Part shown: positions 26,989 to 35,583 of the stretch, piece by piece
How the letters are laid out: each line of letters begins with the position of its first letter
Position numbering within the stretch: the first letter of the stretch is position 1
DNA from: Cognatundibacterium luofuense
GTDB lineage: Bacteria; Pseudomonadota; Gammaproteobacteria; Burkholderiales; Burkholderiaceae_D
Length of the DNA stretch: 64,000 nucleotides
Reading direction: 5' to 3'
Assembly (NCBI RefSeq): GCF_018139685.1
Contig: NZ_JAGSPN010000014.1
Span: forward strand, 62,001 to 126,000
Notes under the pieces: model-generated
Told to the model about the DNA's origin: nothing
The model's input: only the letters and a program-made list of their open reading frames with translations
Databases searched by the model: none
Made by a program: the position numbers and the translations under genes

Positions 26989-27259
26989 TAGAACTCATTT
27001 CATCAATAGCCACGAGTGCGAACGCGAGGTGCCGGGAGGCAGTGCGCGGCGCCGTTGCGCAGCACAGGCTGGTGCCTGTGCAAGCGACGCAACAAAGCAA
27101 TGCGCCCGGCACCTCCGTTCCCGGAGGGTTTGCCTCATAGCGCACGCTGGACAGCGTTGGACGCGTTGTGAATAGCACCGCTATTCATTGCCTTGTCCGT
27201 CTTGCCAACCCGCGCTATGAGACAAACGCATCTCGCGGATATTGATGAAATGAGTTCTA
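26989..27259. mobile_element. 271-bp foldback/MITE-like element with 20-bp perfect terminal inverted repeats
   Basis: Ends are TAGAACTCATTTCATCAATA (26989-27008) and its exact reverse complement (27240-27259). The similarity continues inward imperfectly for about 13 more bases. The interior holds nested inverted repeats: GAGGTGCCGGG/CCCGGCACCTC (27026-27036, 27105-27115), GTTGCG/CGCAAC (27054, 27088), GCACAGGC/GCCTGTGC (27062, 27074), CTCATAGCGC/GCGCTATGAG (27134-27143, 27212-27221) and TGAATAGC/GCTATTCA (27169, 27180). It has no transposase or credible ORF. Terminal TA on each side would fit a TA target duplication, unproven. A non-autonomous transposon is the best reading; a rho-type structural element is the alternative. 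Confidence 0.7.
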
Positions 27260-27276
27260 ATGATCCGTCCGGCCAT

Positions 27277-27311
27277 AAAAAAACGCGCTGTTGAAGGTAA
27301 CAGCGCGTTTT
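27277..27311 (-). terminator. Terminator of plsY
   Basis: 13-bp stem AAAACGCGCTGTT (27280-27292) / AACAGCGCGTTTT (27299-27311), loop GAAGGT; the A-run at 27277 gives U7 on the minus strand. The plus strand also ends in T4, so it may work for tsaD as well. Confidence 0.88.
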
Positions 27312-27339
27312 CCGGAAACGATCAGAACAGCTTGCAGCG

Positions 27340-27948
27340 TCAGGCTTTTTTCTTGCTGCCGATTTTGCTTTCCTTGCCGCTCATCAGGTTCGCAATATTC
27401 TGACGGTGGCGGTAAATCAGTAAGCCGCTCATGATGAAAATTGCCAGCAATACCACGTCAGAACCAAACACCATGCCGTAAATCATTGGCGCGGAGGCTG
27501 CGGCGATCAGTGCAGCCAGCGAAGAGTAACGGGTGGCAAACGCCACCAGCAACCAGACTGCCAGTACGCCCAGACCCATCTGCCACTGAATGCCGATCAG
27601 TACACCGGCTGCGGTTGCCACGCCTTTGCCGCCGATAAAGCGGAAAAACACTGGCCACAAATGACCGATAAACGCCGCCAGCCCGACCAGTGCGATACCG
27701 GCTTCGGACAGATCGGCTGCATTTGCATAATGCTGCGCCAGCCACACTGCCAGCCAGCCTTTGACTGCATCACCCAGCAAGGTCAGAATGGCCGCCGCTT
27801 TATTGCCACTACGCAACACATTGGTTGCACCGGGATTTTTCGAACCATAGGTACGCGGATCGGACAAGCCCATCAGCTTACTGACCACTACTGCAAACGA
27901 AACCGAACCCAACAGATACGCCAGTACCACTGCAATCAGAGTATTCAT
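27340..27948 (-). CDS. plsY: Acyl-phosphate:glycerol-3-phosphate acyltransferase
   Basis: Inner-membrane enzyme making 1-acyl-glycerol-3-phosphate from acyl-phosphate, the first acylation of phospholipid synthesis. It has 202 residues and five predicted membrane helices. Motifs are [16 protein letters not shown] near the N-terminus, [19 protein letters not shown] (motif with the conserved SKNPGATN), and [18 protein letters not shown] (the G-G-K-G-V motif). The C-terminus is basic ([11 protein letters not shown]). An SD (AGGA) lies 6 bases before the ATG. It could be cotranscribed with the upstream ybaK-like gene (130-bp gap). Confidence 0.96.
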   Translation of the reverse strand: MNTLIAVVLAYLLGSVSFAVVVSKLMGLSDPRTYGSKNPGATNVLRSGNKAAAILTLLGDAVKGWLAVWLAQHYANAADLSEAGIALVGLAAFIGHLWPVFFRFIGGKGVATAAGVLIGIQWQMGLGVLAVWLLVAFATRYSSLAALIAAASAPMIYGMVFGSDVVLLAIFIMSGLLIYRHRQNIANLMSGKESKIGSKKKA

Positions 27949-28078
27949 AAACTTCCTGAAAATCGGGGAATCACACAGATTCTCCGCTTAAAATGAGATA
28001 AAAACGTTATTCTAACGGAAGGGAGTGCAAATTCCCTACTTTCAGCGCTGTACACTGACAGCCGGACGCGGGCTGACT

Positions 28079-28567
28079 TCAGTCAATCGCGACATCCACT
28101 TCTTTCACCGGCAGCAATTCCGGCAGCAGGGCTGGATTCAGCGACACCAGAAACCCACGGCGCCCACCGTTGATATAGATGCGTTCCAGCGCCAGCACCG
28201 AGCGCTCCACATACACCGGCATCGCTTTGCGTGTGCCGAACGGCGATGTACCGCCCACCAGATAACCGGAATGACGTTGCGCGACTTCCGGCTTACACGG
28301 CTCAACCGACTTACAACCGGCCTGACGTGCCAGATTTTTGGTTGATACTTTTTTATCGCCGTGCATCAGCACAATCAGCGGCTGCGCTTTTTCATCCTGC
28401 ATGACCAGCGTTTTAATCACCACATGCTCATCCACACCCAGCTCACGCGACGATACCGCCGTGCCGCCGTGCTCTTCATACGGATACGGATGTTCACTGA
28501 ACGCCACTTTGCGCTGCTTTAACCACTGGGTGGCCGGTGTTTCTGATACGTGTTCTTTCTTAGCCAC
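28079..28567 (-). CDS. YbaK/EbsC-type aminoacyl-tRNA deacylase
   Basis: Cytoplasmic YbaK-fold protein, 162 residues from a GTG start; members hydrolyse Cys-tRNA(Pro) or related mischarged tRNAs. Visible are HPYPYEEHGGTAVSSRELG, VIKTLVMQDE, LMHGDKKVSTKNLARQAGCKSVE with the conserved lysine pair, and GYLVGGTSPFGTRKAMPVYVE, the family signature. The GTG at 28567 is preferred because GGAG (28574-28577) lies 6 bases upstream; the longer ATG frame crosses the terminator of the upstream gene. Exact specificity (Cys-tRNA(Pro) versus Ala-tRNA) is not decided by sequence here. Confidence 0.88.
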   Translation of the reverse strand: MAKKEHVSETPATQWLKQRKVAFSEHPYPYEEHGGTAVSSRELGVDEHVVIKTLVMQDEKAQPLIVLMHGDKKVSTKNLARQAGCKSVEPCKPEVAQRHSGYLVGGTSPFGTRKAMPVYVERSVLALERIYINGGRRGFLVSLNPALLPELLPVKEVDVAID

Positions 28568-28612
28568 AACATACTCCGCTTGCAGACCACCTGTGCGGAA
28601 AGGTCTGCTGAC

Positions 28613-28640
28613 AAAAAAAGGGCATGTTGCCATGCCCTTT
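28613..28640 (-). terminator. Terminator of the S9 peptidase gene
   Basis: 10-bp perfect stem AAAGGGCATG / CATGCCCTTT, loop GCAA on the minus strand, then U7 (A-run 28613-28619). Confidence 0.88.
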
Positions 28641-28693
28641 CTCAATTGTCAGCTATTTGTCCGTTAACAACGAAAAAACAGAAACGATTGCGA

Positions 28694-30676
28694 TTATTTA
28701 CTCGCCGGTGCCAGATGTTTACCGAGGAATTTTTCCACTTTCTCGCCCCAGGCAATACGGTTGGCTTCGCGATACCAGTTATGTTCTTCACCGGTCATCA
28801 CAACCCATTCCACTTCATTGCCTTGTGCACGCAGCTTGTCGCGCATTTTTTCACCGTGAATCAGCGGCACGCGGATATCTTCACTGCCGTAACCCATCAG
28901 TACCGGTGCTTTGATACGGGCTGCGTTACCGATGGCGGAAGTTTTTTCAAAGTAAGCGCCGTCTTTATCCGGGTCGCCATGCATCAGACGTCCCAGATTA
29001 TCCATGTAAGGACCGGACATATCCGACCAGGTCACGGTGAACAGCATTTTCACGTCGGTCACACCTACCCAGTTCACACCGCAGCGATACAGATCCGGAT
29101 CTTTGGCAAGGCCGTACATGGTTGCATAGCCACCATAGCTGGCACCGATAATACAGACACGCGACGCATCAACCACGCCCTGACTGATCAGATTTTTCAC
29201 GCCGTCGGTGACGTCATCCTGCATCGCCAGACCCCATTGTTTCCAGCCAGCAGTATGATGCTTCCAGCCGAAACCAGTGGACATACGGAATTGCGGTTGC
29301 AACACGGCGTAACCACGCGAAGCCAGCATTTGCACCATAGGATCGAAGCCATAGCTGTCGCGTGCATGCGGCCCACCGTGCACAAATGCGATCAGCGGCA
29401 GCTTTTCTGCTTTCTTTCCTTCCGGCAGTGTCAGATACGCAGGAATCGGTAAGCCATCACGCGCGGTGTACTGAATGACTTTGGTTTCCGACAGCTTTTT
29501 ACCATCCAGCTCCGGCTTCATCACATACAGCGGTTCCAGTTTGCGCTTTGCCACATCGTAAAAATACACAGAGCCCGGATTTGCTGCGCCGTAGGTATAC
29601 ACGACGACGCTGTCACCACTCCACTGGAAGAAATACTCTTGTCCGGGGAAGCTGGCGCGGAAAGTTGCATCCAGACGCGCATAATCCTCGTCAAAATACA
29701 CATACTCCGGTTTCATTGCAGCGACCGGTGCGCCGACAATTTTTTTACGGCTGTTATCAAAACGCACGTTTTCCACATCTGCCTGCGGATGATCTGCCAG
29801 CATTTCACCGACGGTGTTTTTCGCAAAATCCCACAGATAAACGGCTTTTTTATCACGTCCGTTGAAACGGCCGGCAACCAGCATGGTTTTATTATCGAAG
29901 TCAAAACCGGCGACTTCCATTTCGCGGCCTTCATCAATGAATGCCTGATAAATTGCTTTCCACGGTGCATTCTCTCCATCGCGGTAGTACACCGTCTGGC
30001 GGATACGCTTGCTGCCCGGTTCCACATCCAGCGCAGAGCCCGCGCGCACAACACGCGCATGATCCAGCACCCATTCGCTGACTTTGCCCGGGTTATTAAA
30101 CGTGAGCAAGGTCGCCTTGCCAGTCAGTGTGTCCAGACGGAATACATCCGAAGCACCGAGTACTGCATCACGGCCACGTTCGTTATTCACCACGATCAGA
30201 TCAGTTGAATCTTCACCTGCACGTGACAACACCTGGTATGGCTTATACGGAATATTGTTGCCCATCGCTTCTTTCAGCGTCGGGGTAAGCTTACGGAAAC
30301 GGCTGCCGTCAGTATTCACGGCAAACAAGCCACCGCCGCGCTGATCTTCATAGACCGCATCTTTGCCCTTGCTGAGACTGAAAACCAGGCGCTCATTATT
30401 GACCCAGATCGGATTCGCAATATCCCAGTCAGGATCGGAAGCAATGACTTTCGGTGTACGGGAATCGAGACGAATCACTGCCAGCACGTTGCGGCCGTTG
30501 CGCGGCGTCAGGACAGCGAGGGTTTTACCATCCGGTGACAGTGAAGGAATACCGGAATATTGTGATGCTTTAAAAAAATCTGCGACCGGAATGGATGCAT
30601 CAGCCATTGCCGGCATAGTCATGAACGGTGCGGTGAGTAAAACACCGGCCAATATCAGTCGACGTAAAGAATTCAT
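28694..30676 (-). CDS. Secreted S9-family peptidase (prolyl oligopeptidase/acylaminoacyl peptidase type)
   Basis: Serine peptidase with an N-terminal beta-propeller and C-terminal alpha/beta-hydrolase domain, 660 residues. The signal peptide ends at PAMADAS. Propeller repeats span about 35-400 (SGIPSLSPDGKTLAVLTPRN and similar). The catalytic domain has FVHGGPHARDSYGFDPMVQ, the nucleophile S513 in IIGASYGGYATM, the Asp region GSEDIRVPLIHG and the His in EEHNWYREANR. The start at 30676 is chosen because it gives a clean signal peptide; the longer frame does not. It lies 156 bp from the second TonB receptor gene on the same strand, a pairing often seen in peptide-scavenging proteobacteria. Confidence 0.93.
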   Translation of the reverse strand: MNSLRRLILAGVLLTAPFMTMPAMADASIPVADFFKASQYSGIPSLSPDGKTLAVLTPRNGRNVLAVIRLDSRTPKVIASDPDWDIANPIWVNNERLVFSLSKGKDAVYEDQRGGGLFAVNTDGSRFRKLTPTLKEAMGNNIPYKPYQVLSRAGEDSTDLIVVNNERGRDAVLGASDVFRLDTLTGKATLLTFNNPGKVSEWVLDHARVVRAGSALDVEPGSKRIRQTVYYRDGENAPWKAIYQAFIDEGREMEVAGFDFDNKTMLVAGRFNGRDKKAVYLWDFAKNTVGEMLADHPQADVENVRFDNSRKKIVGAPVAAMKPEYVYFDEDYARLDATFRASFPGQEYFFQWSGDSVVVYTYGAANPGSVYFYDVAKRKLEPLYVMKPELDGKKLSETKVIQYTARDGLPIPAYLTLPEGKKAEKLPLIAFVHGGPHARDSYGFDPMVQMLASRGYAVLQPQFRMSTGFGWKHHTAGWKQWGLAMQDDVTDGVKNLISQGVVDASRVCIIGASYGGYATMYGLAKDPDLYRCGVNWVGVTDVKMLFTVTWSDMSGPYMDNLGRLMHGDPDKDGAYFEKTSAIGNAARIKAPVLMGYGSEDIRVPLIHGEKMRDKLRAQGNEVEWVVMTGEEHNWYREANRIAWGEKVEKFLGKHLAPASK

Positions 30677-30786
30677 GCCTGAGCCTTTGAAAAGGAAATC
30701 GGGTAAATCTGGCATTGTCTGCGAAAGGCGACGGTCACTTGTGATCACTCTCTCTGCCGCAGACAAACACTTCAGCATATACAGGT

Positions 30787-30822
30787 AAAAAAAATGCCGG
30801 AATCTTACGATTCCGGCATTTT
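30787..30822 (-). terminator. Terminator of the second TonB receptor gene
   Basis: 14-bp perfect stem AAAATGCCGGAATC (30791-30804) / GATTCCGGCATTTT (30809-30822), loop GTAA on the minus strand, U8 from 30787. It starts only 11 bases past the stop. Confidence 0.93.
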
Positions 30823-30832
30823 CAGACTGAGA

Positions 30833-33586
30833 TTACTTGAATTTGTAATCCGCTGTGAGCATGAAATAACGACCTACAGTGCTGTGCAGAGAAGATGCTG
30901 CCACTGCCTGAGCAGATGTTGCGCTCGGTGCAAATGGTGGCATCGTGTCAAACAGGTTGCGGATCGCAAAGCTGAGCTTCAGGTTTTTCATCAGGCCGCT
31001 GTAGCTGCCGCCCAGATTGACCGTGGTGAACGAAGCAATATTACCGCACAGGTTTGCGTAACCCTGTTGTTCAAACGTACATGGCTGTGTGAAGTCATCT
31101 TTCGCAGACATTTTGCCGACGTAGTTAACGTCAGCAGACAAACGCCATGCTGCTTTTTCCCAGGCCAGGCCCATGGTTGCCATTACTCGTGGCTGACCAC
31201 GGCTACCAGCATACTCAATCTGCTCACTTTCCGGTGCCGGTGCAGTTTTATAAGAATGGTTATATGTGACGCTCAGACTTGGGTTGAAACGACCATACTC
31301 ACCACCGTTGAAGTGACCATTCATAGTCAGATCAACGCCACGTACACGGGTTTGTGCCAGATTCGTCAGCAACAAACGAACATTGGTGATTTCACCGGCT
31401 GTTGCACCAGCTGCAGCATCAGCAGCCGACAATGGATCACGGGTAATCACTGCCGCAGAGTTACCTGCATAACGGCCTGGATTAGACAGAACAGTTGCCA
31501 GATCGAATGTTGTGATCTCGTCTTTACGCTTGATTTGCCAGAAATCCAGTGTTGCATCGAACCATTTTGTCGGTTCCCAGACCAGACCCAGTGTGAAGCT
31601 GTCAGCTGTTTCCGGTTTCAGACCAGGGTTAGAGCCACTTTCGTAAGCACTGCTCCATTGGCACCCAGCAGTGAACTTATCGTTACAACGTGCAGGATCG
31701 CGATAGGACAGGAAGGCTTTTTTGATCTGTGTGGAGTTTTCCACCAGTGTCGGTGCACGGAAGCCTGTCGCATACGTACCACGTACCAGCAACGTAGGAT
31801 CAGCATTCCATTTCAAACCCAGTTTTGGTGTGGTTGAGCTACCGTAGTCTGAGTAATTGTCGTAACGCACAGCAACCGATGCTTCCAGATTTTTCAACAG
31901 TGGCGCATTCATTTCTGTGTAGAAAGAGCCAATGTTACGGCCACGGCGATAGCCTGGCTCAGCCTGTGCCCAGTGATACAGCTCACCGGCTACAGCCAGA
32001 TCAGCAGGCGTGACTTCCAGTGTTTCGCGACGGGCTTCCACACCAAACGCAGCAGACAACGGACCTGCTGGCAATTGAAGCAGGTCGCCGCTCAGTTTGC
32101 CATCCCACAGATACATGCCGGATTTGAAGTTGCTGGCAGCGTCAGTCACGATTTTGCTCAGCAGTGCAGCATTGTTTGCAGACTGACCAAACAGGAAAGT
32201 ACCGTCTTTGTATGCTTGAATAAACGGTGTTTTCAGGATACCGGAAGTCGCTTTGGAATCCACTTTACTGGTGTTGACCATGAACGCGGTTTCCCAGTCC
32301 CAGCTCTTATAGCTGCCTTTAACACCAGCCAGATAGCGTGAGAACAGCGTTGTATTCGTCAGACCCTGACCAGGGAAGTCGCTCAGGGATGCACGGACAC
32401 GCACTGTGCCGTTACCGCCTGCCAGCGTTTTACCTGTGACCGGATCAATCAGGTCTTTCGGATACTGCGGATGGTTGATCGGCAGCGCTGGGGTATCGAG
32501 TCCGTTCTGACCTGCGAACCAGTGTGGCACACCGGAAATCTGCGCCTTGTTCTGGTTAATCATGACTTCAGCAAATGCTTCCGTGTCAGCATTGATCTGC
32601 CATGTACCACGGCTGGTCAGACCGACGCGGTCAGTATTACCTGCGGAATTATATTTACTGTCTTTCAGATCATCGTAAACGCAGACGCTACCCATGGAGT
32701 TTGCGCCGAATACGGTTGATGCAGGAACCAGATTATTTGCCGGGCAGTTTGCATCCAGTGTACGCGCTACAAATTTACCGGTCGCTTTGTCCGTCCAGTA
32801 CAGGTTACCAGGATAGGTGTAAATCGAACGGTTATCTTTATAGCCCCATGGACGCAGGTCTTCTGTGCTCAGATAGCCATCACGCTTGTTGATGTACATC
32901 GGTTTCACCTGACGTACATCCAGTGTTGCGTACACATTGTAGTGATCTTCGACCAGGCTACCGAAACCATAACTCGCGCTGGCGCGGTATTGCTCACCGT
33001 CATTACGCTCCGAACGGCCAACAGAGCCAGTCACTGCCGCGCCCTGATAGTTGTTGCGCAGAATGATGTTAACCACACCTGCCATCGCTTCAGAACCGTA
33101 AATCGCGGATGCACCGTCTTTCAGAATTTCAATACGCTCAACAGCACCGATCGGTACGGAGTTCAGATCAACGAAAGTTGTCTGATATTCTGGCTGGGCA
33201 TAAGCTGCCAGACGACGGCCGTTGATCAGCACCAGGGTTGCCTGGCTACCGATACCGCGCAGGTTCAGACCGGCTGCGCCAGCGGTAAAACCGTTAGTAC
33301 GGTTTTCATCAATACCACCTATATTGGCAGATACGCCGCGCAAAACATCATTCAGCGACGTTGCACCGCCACGTACCAGTTCTTCTTTAGAGATGACCTG
33401 TACTGGCGACGCCGTTTCGATGTTCACACGTTTGATGTTGGAACCGGTAATTTCAACACGCTGAACCGGCGCGTTTTCATTCTTTTTAGACTCCTCCTGT
33501 GCTTTTACTTCCTGAGCAAAAGCAGCCGTAGTCATCGTACAGAATCCTATGCCTGCCAGCGCAAGCGTCAGACGACTCAGTTTCAT
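30833..33586 (-). CDS. TonB-dependent outer-membrane receptor
   Basis: 917 residues. The signal peptide ends at AFAQEVKAQ, followed by a charged linker (EESKKNENAPVQ). The plug domain (about 40-165) shows RVEITGSNIKRVNIETASPV, GLNLRGIGSQATLVLINGRR and RIEILKDGASAIYGSEAMAG. The barrel includes LKWNADPTLLVRGTYATGFR and ends TADYKFK. It parallels the receptor at 1272 in order and length, down to the FK C-terminus, and is clearly a paralogue. The ATG has AAAGG upstream. With the S9 gene downstream it may import oligopeptides; the ligand is inferred. The terminator separates it from the S9 gene, so the two are coregulated neighbours, not one mRNA. Confidence 0.94.
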   Translation of the reverse strand: MKLSRLTLALAGIGFCTMTTAAFAQEVKAQEESKKNENAPVQRVEITGSNIKRVNIETASPVQVISKEELVRGGATSLNDVLRGVSANIGGIDENRTNGFTAGAAGLNLRGIGSQATLVLINGRRLAAYAQPEYQTTFVDLNSVPIGAVERIEILKDGASAIYGSEAMAGVVNIILRNNYQGAAVTGSVGRSERNDGEQYRASASYGFGSLVEDHYNVYATLDVRQVKPMYINKRDGYLSTEDLRPWGYKDNRSIYTYPGNLYWTDKATGKFVARTLDANCPANNLVPASTVFGANSMGSVCVYDDLKDSKYNSAGNTDRVGLTSRGTWQINADTEAFAEVMINQNKAQISGVPHWFAGQNGLDTPALPINHPQYPKDLIDPVTGKTLAGGNGTVRVRASLSDFPGQGLTNTTLFSRYLAGVKGSYKSWDWETAFMVNTSKVDSKATSGILKTPFIQAYKDGTFLFGQSANNAALLSKIVTDAASNFKSGMYLWDGKLSGDLLQLPAGPLSAAFGVEARRETLEVTPADLAVAGELYHWAQAEPGYRRGRNIGSFYTEMNAPLLKNLEASVAVRYDNYSDYGSSTTPKLGLKWNADPTLLVRGTYATGFRAPTLVENSTQIKKAFLSYRDPARCNDKFTAGCQWSSAYESGSNPGLKPETADSFTLGLVWEPTKWFDATLDFWQIKRKDEITTFDLATVLSNPGRYAGNSAAVITRDPLSAADAAAGATAGEITNVRLLLTNLAQTRVRGVDLTMNGHFNGGEYGRFNPSLSVTYNHSYKTAPAPESEQIEYAGSRGQPRVMATMGLAWEKAAWRLSADVNYVGKMSAKDDFTQPCTFEQQGYANLCGNIASFTTVNLGGSYSGLMKNLKLSFAIRNLFDTMPPFAPSATSAQAVAASSLHSTVGRYFMLTADYKFK

Positions 33587-34001
33587 GGATAACCTTTCTT
33601 ATCGTTATATACACATTTTTTTGGCTGACAGGCGCACTATCTCCATCACCCGTGCCTGTAAAAACCGGCACAGCGACTGCCTGGTTTTCAGTCGCAGCCG
33701 TGCCGGAAAAATGATTATCTAACGTTACGTTTTGTTACTCGCCAATTTTTTTTCGAGCACATCAATCATTGCCCGCAAGAAAGTTGGTTGAAACTGAGTT
33801 TTATTCTGACAAAAAGAATAAAATTCCGCTCAAAATCTTAATATATTAAATAAACCCTGAATTTTTGCGATGTTTATGTCTTTTTATGCAATTAAATTAA
33901 TGTACGGAAATATGTTGTATTTACACATAAATAAGCATATCTTTTTTTTAACTAATTTCAAAAAGGCATAATTTTTTACATGATTTGAGCTTGATCAGCC
34001 A
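33587..34001. promoter_or_regulatory. AT-rich upstream region of the second TonB receptor
   Basis: 415 bp without a gene. Bases 33820-33960 are strongly AT-rich (runs such as TTAATATATTAAATAAA), unlike their surroundings. A TATAAC on the minus strand, close to the receptor ATG, is a possible -10. No terminator for xerD is obvious on this side. Confidence 0.45.
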
Positions 34002-34925
34002 CTAACCACGCGGATGATGCTCTGCATGTAACTGCTTCAGACGCTCTCTGGCAACATGGGTATAGATCTGTGTGGTGGTGATATCTGCATGGCCCAGCAA
34101 GAGCTGTACTACGCGCAGATCCGCACCATGATTCAGCAAATGGGTGGCAAATGCATGGCGCATGGTATGCGGAGAAAGATGTTGTGCAATTCCGGCTTTC
34201 AACGCATGTTTCTTAATCAGCACCCAGAACATCTGACGCGTCATAGGTCCGCCGCGCTGCGTTACAAACAAAGCATCGGAAACCTGACCCTGCAGGATTG
34301 CAGGCCGGCTTTCACTGAGGTAACGTTCAAGCCAGCTGCCAGCATGCTCACCAAAAGGTATCAGGCGTGTTTTTCCGCCTTTGCCGGTCACGCGCAGCAC
34401 ATTCTCTTTCAGACTGATTTCCGTTGTCTTCAGTTGCACCAGTTCACTGACACGCAAACCGCTCGCATACATCAGCTCCAGCATCGTGCGGTCACGCACA
34501 CCCAGCGGAGATTCATCGGGAGCATTCAGCAGTGCTTCCACAACGTCTTCGCTCATGATTTTCGGAATACGCAAACCCTGACGGGCCGATTTCAGACGAA
34601 GACAAGGATCATCCTGAATGTGCTGTTCGCGCAGCAACCATTGATAAAAGCGTTTGACTGAACTCAGCCTGCGGTTGGCAGAGCTTGGTTTTGCTTCTGC
34701 ATTTCTTTCCTGCAGATATCCGCTGATCTGATCAGGTGTTGCCTGCACCAGCGATGATGCATCGTTTTGCTGCAACCAGGCTGCAAACTGAAACAAATCC
34801 GTGCGGTATGCATCAATGGTATTTTTTGCCAGTCCCTCTTCCAGTAACAACATATCGCAAAATGCGTCCAGCGTTTGCTGCCAGTTATCCGCCAGCGTGA
34901 TACTGACTTCGGGATAGCGACTCAC
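34002..34925 (-). CDS. xerD: Site-specific tyrosine recombinase XerD
   Basis: Works with XerC and FtsK to resolve chromosome dimers at dif. It has 307 residues: a SAM-like core-binding N-domain (15-105) and the catalytic domain. All six catalytic positions are present: R158 (GLRVSELVQL), K182 (TGKGGKTR), H253 and R256 (HTMRHAFATH), H279 (LLGHADITTTQ) and the nucleophile Y288 (IYTHV). The length and the lack of inserts argue for the housekeeping enzyme rather than an integrase. Its ATG overlaps the ogt stop by 4 bases (ATGA), so the pair is translationally coupled. Confidence 0.94.
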   Translation of the reverse strand: MSRYPEVSITLADNWQQTLDAFCDMLLLEEGLAKNTIDAYRTDLFQFAAWLQQNDASSLVQATPDQISGYLQERNAEAKPSSANRRLSSVKRFYQWLLREQHIQDDPCLRLKSARQGLRIPKIMSEDVVEALLNAPDESPLGVRDRTMLELMYASGLRVSELVQLKTTEISLKENVLRVTGKGGKTRLIPFGEHAGSWLERYLSESRPAILQGQVSDALFVTQRGGPMTRQMFWVLIKKHALKAGIAQHLSPHTMRHAFATHLLNHGADLRVVQLLLGHADITTTQIYTHVARERLKQLHAEHHPRG

Positions 34926-35404
34926 CAGCTTGCTCCTTCATGCTGCAATAGCCAGCGTTTTACGCCGACATGAAATCCGGCATCCAGATCGCTGCCGGCA
35001 AAACCACCGATTCCGCTGGCGCTGATCACCCTGTGACAAGGAATTACCAGCGGAAACCAGTTTGCGCCACAAGCCTGACCAACCGCCCGCGGTGCTGAAC
35101 GTAATTGCTTTGCGACCAATCCGTAAGTCAGTACCTCTCCTCGCGGAATTGCCGCAATTGCCTGCCATACCTTTTGCTGAAAACCGGTGCCAACACTTGC
35201 CAGCGGTAAGTCAAACCGGAAATCCGGATCAGCAAGATACCTTAGCACCTGTATAGCAACTCGCTCAGTAAGAGCATCTGCAGGCGATTTTTCCCGGTAC
35301 GATGGTGGCAGGTAGCACAGCTCCAGCACTTCGCCCGCTGCTGTTCGTACGCCGACACCACCGAAAGGTGCAGCAACCACAGCCTGAAACAGCGCATCAT
35401 TCAA
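34922..35404 (-). CDS. ogt: Methylated-DNA--protein-cysteine methyltransferase
   Basis: Suicide repair protein that removes O6-alkyl groups from guanine. It has 160 residues. The acceptor cysteine C123 lies in the signature IPCHRVISASGIGGFAGS, with the helix-turn-helix region FQQKVWQAIAAIPRGEVLTYGLVAKQL. The start is a TTG at 35404, placed by GGAG (35412-35415) 7 bases upstream; there is no in-frame ATG nearby. A strong terminator ends just upstream of this SD, so transcription must either read through or start within a few bases. It is coupled to xerD. Confidence 0.92.
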   Translation of the reverse strand: MNDALFQAVVAAPFGGVGVRTAAGEVLELCYLPPSYREKSPADALTERVAIQVLRYLADPDFRFDLPLASVGTGFQQKVWQAIAAIPRGEVLTYGLVAKQLRSAPRAVGQACGANWFPLVIPCHRVISASGIGGFAGSDLDAGFHVGVKRWLLQHEGASW

Positions 35405-35420
35405 GTCGGATCTCCAAAAG

Positions 35421-35449
35421 AAAAAAGGCGCATCCCAGGATGCGCCTTT
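35421..35449 (-). terminator. Strong terminator ahead of ogt
   Basis: Stem AAAGGCGCATC (35424-35434) / GATGCGCCTTT (35439-35449), 11 bp, and U6 on the minus strand (A-run 35421-35426). It lies just 5 bases before the ogt Shine-Dalgarno, so it acts either as the end of a small RNA or as an attenuator. Confidence 0.88.
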
Positions 35450-35577
35450 AAATTATATGCGTACTTCCGAGCCATTTTATTGCTGGCTTTCTGAAAGCAC
35501 GTGTCTCCTCTGTGTACGGTATGAATACCGTTTTCTCGCACTACCGCCTTGTAAATCTGTACAGCAAATTCCGAACT
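35421..35577 (-). ncRNA. Candidate small RNA or attenuated leader of ogt-xerD
   Basis: A transcript of about 157 nt is predicted from a promoter at 35584-35612 to the terminator at 35421. It shows no conserved coding frame. The transcript can form a small hairpin ACGGTAT-TC-ATACCGT and the terminal stem. It might contain a mini-ORF (GTG start after GAGGAGACAC, seven codons) but nothing convincing. I compared it by eye with 6S RNA and do not see the expected long closing stem and bulge. It may be a free sRNA or a leader that controls ogt. Confidence 0.45.
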
Positions 35578-35583
35578 TGCGCA

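Noticed and set aside
26783-27178. A 131-codon minus-strand frame over repeat copy B and the foldback element
   Set aside because: It is built from two repeats, with no SD. The peptide of the repeat frame is conserved among copies only as nucleotide drift allows.
34002-34925. xerD as a mobile-element integrase
   Set aside because: Full six-residue Xer catalytic set, housekeeping length, coupling to ogt, and no attachment repeats or phage genes near it.
35421-35577. 6S RNA (ssrS) as the identity of the small-RNA candidate
   Set aside because: I do not see the long closing stem or the central bulge that defines 6S; the usual neighbour zapA is absent too.
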